NCBI RefSeq assembly: GCF_029867415.1
Contig: NC_081185.1
Span: 70,441,156 to 70,505,155, forward strand
From: Vicia villosa
Lineage: Eukaryota > Streptophyta > Magnoliopsida > Fabales > Fabaceae
Direction: 5' to 3'
Length of the DNA: 64,000 nt
Notes under the pieces: generated by a model
Database searches by the model: none
The model's input: only the letters and a program-made list of their open reading frames with translations
Told to the model about the DNA's origin: nothing
Shown: piece by piece, positions 57,568 to 64,000 of the stretch
Numbering within the stretch: position 1 is the stretch's first letter
How the letters are laid out: each line of letters begins with the position of its first letter
Program-made: the position numbers and the translations under genes

Positions 57568-58864
57568 TGAAGGATAGAAAAACACTTAGAAAGGGGGGGA
57601 TTGAATAAGTGTGACTTAAAATCTTGAGCGATAAAAATAAAATGCACAATTATTTTTATCCTGGTTCGCTGTTAACGAAGCTACTCCAGTCCACCCCCGC
57701 AGAGATGATTTACCTCAACTGAGGATTTAATCCACTAATCGCACGGATTACAATGGTTTTCCACTTAGCCGCAACTAAGTCTTCCAGAGTCTTCTGATCA
57801 CAACCTGATCACTCCAGGAACAACTGCTTAGTTCACTCCTAAGACTTTTCTAGAGTCTACTGATCAACACGATCACTCTAGGCTTAGTTCACTCCTAAGA
57901 CTTTCTGCTCAGCCAACTGCCAAGACTTCCTGCTCAGCCAACTGCCAAGACTTCCTGCTCAGCTAACTGCTAAGACTTCCTGCTCAGCTAACTGCTAAGA
58001 CTTCCTAGAGTATACTGATCAACTGATCACTCTAGTTCCTTACAACTTAATGTAATCTATTCAAGAGTTTACAAATGCTTCTTAAAAGCGATAATCACAA
58101 CTGTGATATTTCTCTTACAATTTAAGCTTAATCTCACTAAGATATTACAACAGCAATGTAGTGAGCTTTGATGAAGATGAAGATTCTGAGTTTTGATTTG
58201 AACAGAGTTTCAGCAAGTTAATTTGAATTGTATTGGTGCGAAAATCGTTGACCTTGCTTCTCATCAGAACTTCATATTTATAGGCGTTGAGAAGATGACC
58301 GTTGAATGCATTTAATGCTTTGCGTGTTCCGTACAGCTTTGCATTTAATGTTATACGCTTTTGTCAACTACCTCGAGCCTTGTTCACGCTGTGTCTACTG
58401 ACGTAGCCTTTAGTAGCTTTAACGTTCCTTTTGTCAGTCAGCGTAGTCTGCCACGTGTACTTCCTTCTGATCTGATGTTTGTGAATACGACGTTTGAATA
58501 TCATCAGAGTCAAACAGCTTGGTGCACAGCATCTTCTGATCTTCTGACCTTGAAGTGCTTCTGAGCGTGATACCATCTTCTGATCTTCAGTGCTTCTGAT
58601 CTCATGTTCTTCTGATGCTTCCATAGACCCATGTTCTGATTCTGCTTCGACCATCTTCTGATGTCTTGCCAGACCATGTTCTGATGTTGCATGCTGAACC
58701 ATTTGAGACACATCTTCTGAGCGCTGAATTATGCGTACTCTTTATATATATTTCCTGAAAGGGAAATTGCATTGGATTAGAGTACCATATTATCTTAAGC
58801 AAAATTCATATTATTGTTATCATCAAAACTAAGATAATTGATAAGAACAAATCTTGTTCTAACA
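57568..58864 (-). repeat. 3' LTR of the minus-strand SIRE element
   Basis: 1,297 bp, TGTTAGAACA...TATCCTTCA on the minus strand. It is about 100 bp longer than the plus-copy LTRs, mainly because a 25-bp unit (tgctcagccaactgccaagacttcc) is repeated about four times at 57900-58010. It also differs at many single sites, so it belongs to a different subfamily branch. Confidence 0.93.
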
Positions 58865-60030
58865 ATCTCCCCCTTTTTGATGATGACAAAAACATATATA
58901 AATGATATGAATTTGCGATCAGAAAGAGTAGACGGCAAAAGACAAATTACACAGCTATAGCATAAGCATATGAATATGTCTCCCCCTGAGATTAACAATC
59001 TCCCCCTGAGATAAATAATCTCCCCCTGAAATAAATACTCGAAGAACTTTAATAAAAGACTTCCCTGATTATTTCGGTAGAGACGATCATATGAGCTTCT
59101 GCCTTCAGAGAATCCATAGCTTCTGACTTCTGCTTCCATTGGACAGCTTCAGAACTTGAATTTCTTTGATCTTCAGAACATTCACAGCTTCTGACTTCTG
59201 CTTCCATTCAGGACAGCTTCAGAACTTGAATTTCTGGATCTTTTAGAACATTCACATCTTCTGATTTCTGCTTCCCTCGGATAGCTTCAGAACTTTGAAT
59301 TTCTACTAACATCACTTCATGCTAGATTTGTATCAGAACATTGTTGAATGTACCAGAGCATCATCTGAGCATCTCTACATCCTGAAATGTTACAGAACAA
59401 AAACTAAACGACAAAAGTCAGCATGAACGAGTTAGAACATAAAATGTATATTCAAATACATGATATGTATCAGAGCCAAATGTATCAGAGCATTTTAGGC
59501 TAAAAACATGTATCAAAGCAAATAATGTATCAGAGCCATAACATTATGTGTATCAGTGCAAATAGAATTTTGTCAGAACAGGATAGACAATGATATTCAA
59601 ATTCTATTATCAGTGCTTCTGATTCATTCTTCTTTCTTGCTTCTGATCTCTGAAGCTTGACAGCACTCAGCTTGCTTCAGTTTCAATGGTTTTGCTTCTA
59701 GTGTTTGCTTTGAAGATTCATTTCACTTCTTTGTACCTGCAAAACACTTAAACCATATAGAACTTGCAGTTCTTGTTAGTGAATGTGTGGGAGCCTTTAC
59801 CCAGCAACTGATAGATTTAATCAAATCATTTATCATTTATCTTTCTCCCCCTTTTTGTCATAACATCAAAAAGTATATATAAAAAGATTCAGATGTATAA
59901 AACGACAAAAGAAAACATTTACTGGAATGTAAAACACAAGGAAACTTTTTCATTGAATAATCAAAGTTTTACAAGACGGAATGCAGAAAAACAGATGCAA
60001 CAAGGAAAGGAGACTACAAAGACTAAAGGA
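58865..60030 (-). other. SIRE 3' region, minus copy
   Basis: The polypurine tract atctccccctttttgatg (plus strand) is followed by three tctccccctgaga repeats at about 58979-59030, mirroring the 20-bp PPT-like array of the plus copy. Minisatellite units lie at about 59100-59290, followed by rows of tatcagagc/tgtatcag words and the sequence near 59950 homologous to 23030 in the plus copy. No gene. Confidence 0.75.
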
Positions 60031-61230
60031 CTAAGATCCTAGCCTACGCAAAATCCGCGCCAGAACAACATGAATCCCGTCAGTGCTTGCAGCTTGCCTT
60101 GTCATGAAGGAACGAAACTCAGCATTGGCTGCTTCTTGCGCATCCAAACGAGAAGCCAGCATATCTTGATTCTGATGAAGAGTTTCCAAGGTCTCCATCA
60201 GAGCTGAGGTTTCACCCGAAGAAGAAGCACCAGTATTTCTGCCCAGAGGGACAGCAATCTCAGCAGAGTGATCTTCTGGAAGATCTTCAGCTTGTGCATC
60301 TCCCATTTCCTCATCTGAGTCTGACTCAGAAAGAGCCTTAGTATATTCTGGTTCAGGCAGCTCAGAAGTTCCATCTTCCAATGCTTGAAGAATAGCTGCA
60401 AGGTTTGTTGGAGGAGTAGGACCAGCAACTTCAGCACGATAAACCACTACTGGAAAGACCATGTGAGGTGCATTTTCAGAAGGGTTCATTCTGAACCAGT
60501 TGAACAGCCACTGAAAATCTCCAGTCAGCACAGGAAACCAGAGCACAGAAGACCGGGGTTTCCACACCACGATATCTCTGCAGAGATTTTCTTCTTCCAA
60601 CTCATCTGCAGGTATCTTCTCTTCAAGAACTCTTCTGTTCCTGATGAGACAGTGATGGCTGCTCTCACCAACTTCCAACCGGAGACCACGAACACCAGGA
60701 GCTTCAGACATAATCCTTCTCTGAGTGTCTGTAGCCTTCTCCAGAAAATCCTGACGAAAGGTATTCCAGAGGTTGTTTGTAGCATACTCATCCAGATGAT
60801 TAAGGTGAGCAGCACCAAGAATCTCCAACCAGCCACTTACATCAGCATGTAAGAGCTCCAGATATGTTTGAGTGGTAGGGGTTGGAGGGTTGACAGTGAT
60901 CCTTGAGTCGGGAAGAACAACACTATAGGGATTAGGTGTTCTGGTGGGAAAAGGGTATGAGAGGGATGAAGAAATATCTGAGGGAAGGGTTAAAGGAGAG
61001 GAGATATCAGATGGTGAAGAAGGTGGTTCCGAGAGGATGAATGAGGAGGAAGAGGTGGTGGAGGTCTTTGAAGAGGGAGGTGATTGACGAGAATTGTCAA
61101 GGGGTTGATATATTTTGAGAGGGTCATAGGAGATCCTAACTCTTTTAGGTTTGGTTTCAGGTTCAGCAGATGCCTTTCTCTTTTGTTTCTTATCATTGTC
61201 TTGATTTCCAGAGCCTGACGATGGATTCAT
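60031..61230 (-). CDS. SIRE third ORF (envelope-like position), 399 codons
   Basis: Starts MNPSSGSGNQDNDKKQKRK. A basic, nuclear-signal-like segment (KKQKRK...KPKRVR) lies in the first 35 residues, and a Ser/Pro/Thr-rich region at about 45-115. A middle domain follows (TQTYLELLHADVSGWLEIL; FRMNPSENAPHMVFPVV), then an acidic linker (SDSDEEMGDAQAEDL) and a C-terminal heptad-like helix (ETLETLHQNQDMLASRLDAQ). SIRE/Maximus elements carry an ORF here called envelope-like. I see no signal peptide or strong membrane segment, so a surface role is not supported by this sequence. The plus copy has no equivalent. The frame is intact, unlike pol next to it. Confidence 0.75.
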   Translation of the reverse strand: MNPSSGSGNQDNDKKQKRKASAEPETKPKRVRISYDPLKIYQPLDNSRQSPPSSKTSTTSSSSFILSEPPSSPSDISSPLTLPSDISSSLSYPFPTRTPNPYSVVLPDSRITVNPPTPTTQTYLELLHADVSGWLEILGAAHLNHLDEYATNNLWNTFRQDFLEKATDTQRRIMSEAPGVRGLRLEVGESSHHCLIRNRRVLEEKIPADELEEENLCRDIVVWKPRSSVLWFPVLTGDFQWLFNWFRMNPSENAPHMVFPVVVYRAEVAGPTPPTNLAAILQALEDGTSELPEPEYTKALSESDSDEEMGDAQAEDLPEDHSAEIAVPLGRNTGASSSGETSALMETLETLHQNQDMLASRLDAQEAANAEFRSFMTRQAASTDGIHVVLARILRRLGS

Positions 61231-61587
61231 GATGAACTTTCAGATAATGGAAATAGCTAGGGTTTATGATATGAAAAGAGAGAGATGAAAAAGAAACCGA
61301 ATGCAGAGAGAGAGAAATATGAGAGGGAAAAGAAACGTTTGAAGAGTATAAAAAGAAAACTGAAAAGAGAGTAAATGATGAAAAGCATTTAATGTTACGT
61401 GACATGAGGAGAGATAATAATGACAAAAGACGTGATTTGCACAGTTACCTAAGAAGACGTCCCCTCAACTGCACGCACGCTTGTCCAGGAATAGTGAACA
61501 CGTGTTTACCATCTGGATAGTCAGTTACAGCTGTTTTGCTTTGAAGAGAGATTCTGAATCAACTTAGACATCATACGTAAGAATTTC

Positions 61588-63366
61588 TCATCTTCTCATT
61601 CTGAGCTTGTTTCTGAAGACCCATTTTGTACCAATTATGTTGAATCCATCTGGTCTAGGAACAAGATCCCAAACATCATTCCTTGTAAACTGATTTAGTT
61701 CTTCTTGCATAGCAATTATCCAGTCTGGATCTTCTAGAGCATGATCAACAGAAGTTGGCTCGATCAAAGATACAAGACCTAATTGACAGTCTGCATTGTT
61801 CCTAAGGAATGCTCTTGTTCTGATTGGATCATCCTTCTTTCCAAGAATGACATCTTCTGAATGACCAGAGATGAGTCTGGATGATCTTCTGACAGATGGT
61901 TCTTCAGAAATACTTAGATCCTCCAGAGAAGCTGTTACTTGATCTTCAGATTCTTTGCTTCTGAGGAGCTCTGCTTCTGATGCGTTGCTTCTTGGCTCAA
62001 CAACTTCTGATATGTCAATATCACAACCTGCAAAATTATCAACTTGCTTTGGTTTTTCAGAACCAAGCTTATCATCAAACCTGATATTGATTGATTCTTC
62101 TACAACCAATGTTTCAGTATTGTATACCCTGTAGCCTTTTGAGCGTTCAGAATATCCAAGAAGGAAACACTTTTGAGCTTTGGAATCAAACTTACCAAGA
62201 TGATCTTTAGTGTTCAGAATAAAGCATACACATCCAAAAGGATGGAAATATGAAATGTTGGGCTTTCTATTCTTCCACAATTCATAGGGAGTCTTATTTA
62301 GAATAGGTCTGATAGAGATTCTATTCTGAATATAACATGCAGTGTTTATTGCTTCTGCCCAGAAATGCTTAGCCATATTGGTTTCATTGATCATGGTTCT
62401 GGCCATTTCTTGAAGAGTCCTATTCTTTCGTTCTACAACCCCATTTTGCTGTGGAGTTCTAGGACAAGAGAAATCATGGGCAATACCATTTTCTTTGAAG
62501 AATTCTTCAAAGGATTTGTTCTCAAATTCACCACCATGATCACTTCTGACCTTTATGATTTTACACTCTTTTTCAGATTGAATCTGAATGCAGAAGTCAA
62601 AGAACACTGAATGAGTCTCATCCTTGTGTTTTAAGAATTTTACCCATGTCCAGCGGCTATAATCATCTACGATGACTGATCCATATTTCTTTCCTCTGAC
62701 AGATGCTGTTTTGACTGGTCCAAACAGATCAATGTGCAAGAGTTCTAATGGCCTTGAGGTAGAAACAACATTCTTAGACTTGAATGCAGGTTTGGAGAAC
62801 TTGCCCTTCTGACATGCTTCACAAAGAGCATCTGATTGGAATTTCAGATTAGGGAGTCCTCTGACAAGATTCAGTTTGTTAATTTGAGAGATCTTTCTCA
62901 AACTAGCATGACCTAATCTCCTGTGCCAGACCCACTGCTCTTCAGAAACAGACATAAGACAAGTCACCTTCTGACTCATAAGATCTTGCAGATCTGTCTT
63001 ATAAATGTTGTTCTTCCTCTTGCCTGTAAATAGGATTGAGCCATCCTTCTGATTTACAGCCTTGCAAGACTCTTGATTAAAGATTATATCATAACCATTG
63101 TCACTTAATTGACTGATAGATAAAAGGTTATGTGTTAATCCTTCTACAAGAAGTACATTAGAGATGGAAGGAGAGTTACCAGATTTTATAGTTCCAGAGC
63201 CAATTATCTTGCCCTTCTGATCTCCTCCGAACTTGACTTCTCCTCCAGACTTAAGCACCAGGTCTTGGAACATAGACCTTCTTCCTGTCATGTGTCGTGA
63301 GCATCCAGAGTCCAGGTACCATGACATGTTGTGCTTTGTCCTTCTTGCAGCCAAGGATATCTGCAA
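61588..63366 (-). pseudogene. pol: SIRE pol, minus copy: protease and integrase, RT/RNase H deleted
   Basis: 592 codons, with the same protease ([10 protein letters not shown]) and integrase (HRRLGH; CEACQ; HIDLFG; SDHGGE; VVERKN) features as the plus copy. The RT start ends at [10 protein letters not shown], then four foreign codons and a stop. The junction at 61600/61601 joins sequence equivalent to plus-copy 20679 directly to 22043, a 1,363-bp loss that removes the YVDD site and all RNase H. The breakpoint has about 1 bp of microhomology. This copy cannot reverse-transcribe but could be mobilised by others. Confidence 0.9.
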
Positions 63367-64000
63367 TAGGAATAATCTTATCCTTAGGTACCCACATCTT
63401 TTTGGGTCCTTTCTTGTTAGATTTTCTCAAGTTCTGATTGAACTTGGGTTTAACATTGTAAGCAATAGGAGGAACAGCATGATAATTCTTAATGTGAGTT
63501 TCATGATATTTCCTAGGTTGTGTCACATGCTTCTTAGTGTGTGTACTGTGAAAACTTTGTGCATGTGAAGTGTGCCTAATATCATGTGAGTGGCCATACT
63601 TGAACTGATCATACAATGGCTTGTATGTAATTTTCATTTCATCAACAGGTTCAAGTTTGTATGGGGTTTCACCCTCATAACCAATGCCAACTCTTTTGTT
63701 TCCAGACACAGCATATATCATAGAAGCTAGCTGACTTCTGCCAATACTTCTAGATAGGAACTTCCTGAAACTTAAATCATATTCTTTCAGAATATGGTTC
63801 AGACTGGGAGTGGATTTTTCTGAATCCGAAGGAGATCCAACATTATTGGATAATTTTAAAAGTTTTTCCTTTAATTCAGAATTCTCCAACTCAAGCTTCT
63901 TTGTTTCAAATTCAAATTGCTTTTTCAGCTTTTTGTATTTGAGACTGATCTGAGACTTGAGTTCCAGAAGTTCAGTTAGACCGGAAACTAACTCATCTCT
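63251..64000 (-). CDS. gag: SIRE gag, minus copy, C-terminal part
   Basis: The frame is open from the window edge (64000, codons [12 protein letters not shown]) to 63251, ending VPRPGA as in the plus copy. It contains the KYKKLKK coiled-coil-like region and the [16 protein letters not shown] segment. It overlaps the protease-integrase frame by 116 bases with the same +1 offset as the plus copy. The zinc knuckle lies beyond the window. Confidence 0.9.
   Translation of the reverse strand, partial: RDELVSGLTELLELKSQISLKYKKLKKQFEFETKKLELENSELKEKLLKLSNNVGSPSDSEKSTPSLNHILKEYDLSFRKFLSRSIGRSQLASMIYAVSGNKRVGIGYEGETPYKLEPVDEMKITYKPLYDQFKYGHSHDIRHTSHAQSFHSTHTKKHVTQPRKYHETHIKNYHAVPPIAYNVKPKFNQNLRKSNKKGPKKMWVPKDKIIPIADILGCKKDKAQHVMVPGLWMLTTHDRKKVYVPRPGA

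Larger units (their letters stand above)
57568..64000 (-). mobile_element. Second SIRE-type copia element, minus strand, partial
   Basis: It is inserted in Ogre gag. It contains the 3' LTR (57568-58864), polypurine tract (58865-58878), 3' region, third ORF, truncated pol and part of gag. Its 5' end lies beyond 64000. Pol is nearly identical in protein to the plus copy, but RT and RNase H are deleted at 61600/61601. The flank gcgga (57563-57567) would be the target duplication, uncheckable here. Confidence 0.93.

Noticed and set aside
57568..57649. N-terminal 28 residues of the long Ogre gag ORF as a signal peptide
   Set aside because: Hydrophobic and signal-like, but it is antisense SIRE LTR sequence joined by chance at the insertion point.
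60031..61230. Calling the third SIRE ORF a true envelope glycoprotein
   Set aside because: No signal peptide, transmembrane helix or cleavage site seen; only position and lineage support the name.

Overview
The window is plant nuclear DNA made almost entirely of nested transposable elements. I see no complete host gene. The repeat families (Ogre-type Ty3/gypsy, SIRE/Maximus-type Ty1/copia, Tekay-like chromovirus, hAT, Mutator-like and Helitron-like DNA elements) and the legume-like coding sequences suggest a large-genome legume, probably tribe Fabeae (Pisum, Lathyrus, Vicia). This is inference from element families, not a species identification.

Layout. 1-2702: AT-rich DNA with two tandem Helitron-like 3' ends. 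2703-about 9400 and 31168-about 39490: two direct copies of one ancestral segment, each carrying a ribosomal protein eS8 pseudogene fragment and a decayed copia gag(-pro) remnant. The left copy gained a 1.87-kb Mutator-like element and a 269-bp MITE. The right copy gained a 1.64-kb hAT element (with a 765-bp hAT-like MITE inside it), a 1.4-kb insert and a (TA)n tract. 9580-9855: solo LTR. 10523-14622: truncated Ogre LTR. 14623-25657: an Athila-like LTR (minus strand) split by a complete, very young SIRE-type element (15824-25407; LTRs differ by one substitution and a C-run length; 5-bp target duplication). 25658-31167: internal remnant of the Athila-like element, then AT-rich unassigned DNA. 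40099-43237: 3' end of a Tekay-like chromovirus on the minus strand, interrupted by an Ogre element (43238 to beyond the window). Ogre is in turn interrupted inside gag by a second SIRE-type element (57568 to beyond 64000).

Coding content is retroelement only: SIRE gag, protease-integrase and RT/RNase H reading frames (plus copy, split by two frame changes; minus copy lacking RT/RNase H but with a 399-codon third ORF), and Ogre gag-pro (open) and pol (RT, two RNase H domains, integrase; four nonsense codons, no frameshift).

The most unusual signal is outside the ORFs. The Ogre 3' untranslated region and LTRs hold tandem arrays of small hairpins whose stems change between units while pairing is kept. 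The clearest case is three units at 49953-50098. The Ogre LTRs also hold tRNA-like A/B-box modules at matching depth in two independent copies. These fit a structured-RNA layer in Ogre and deserve a covariance test.
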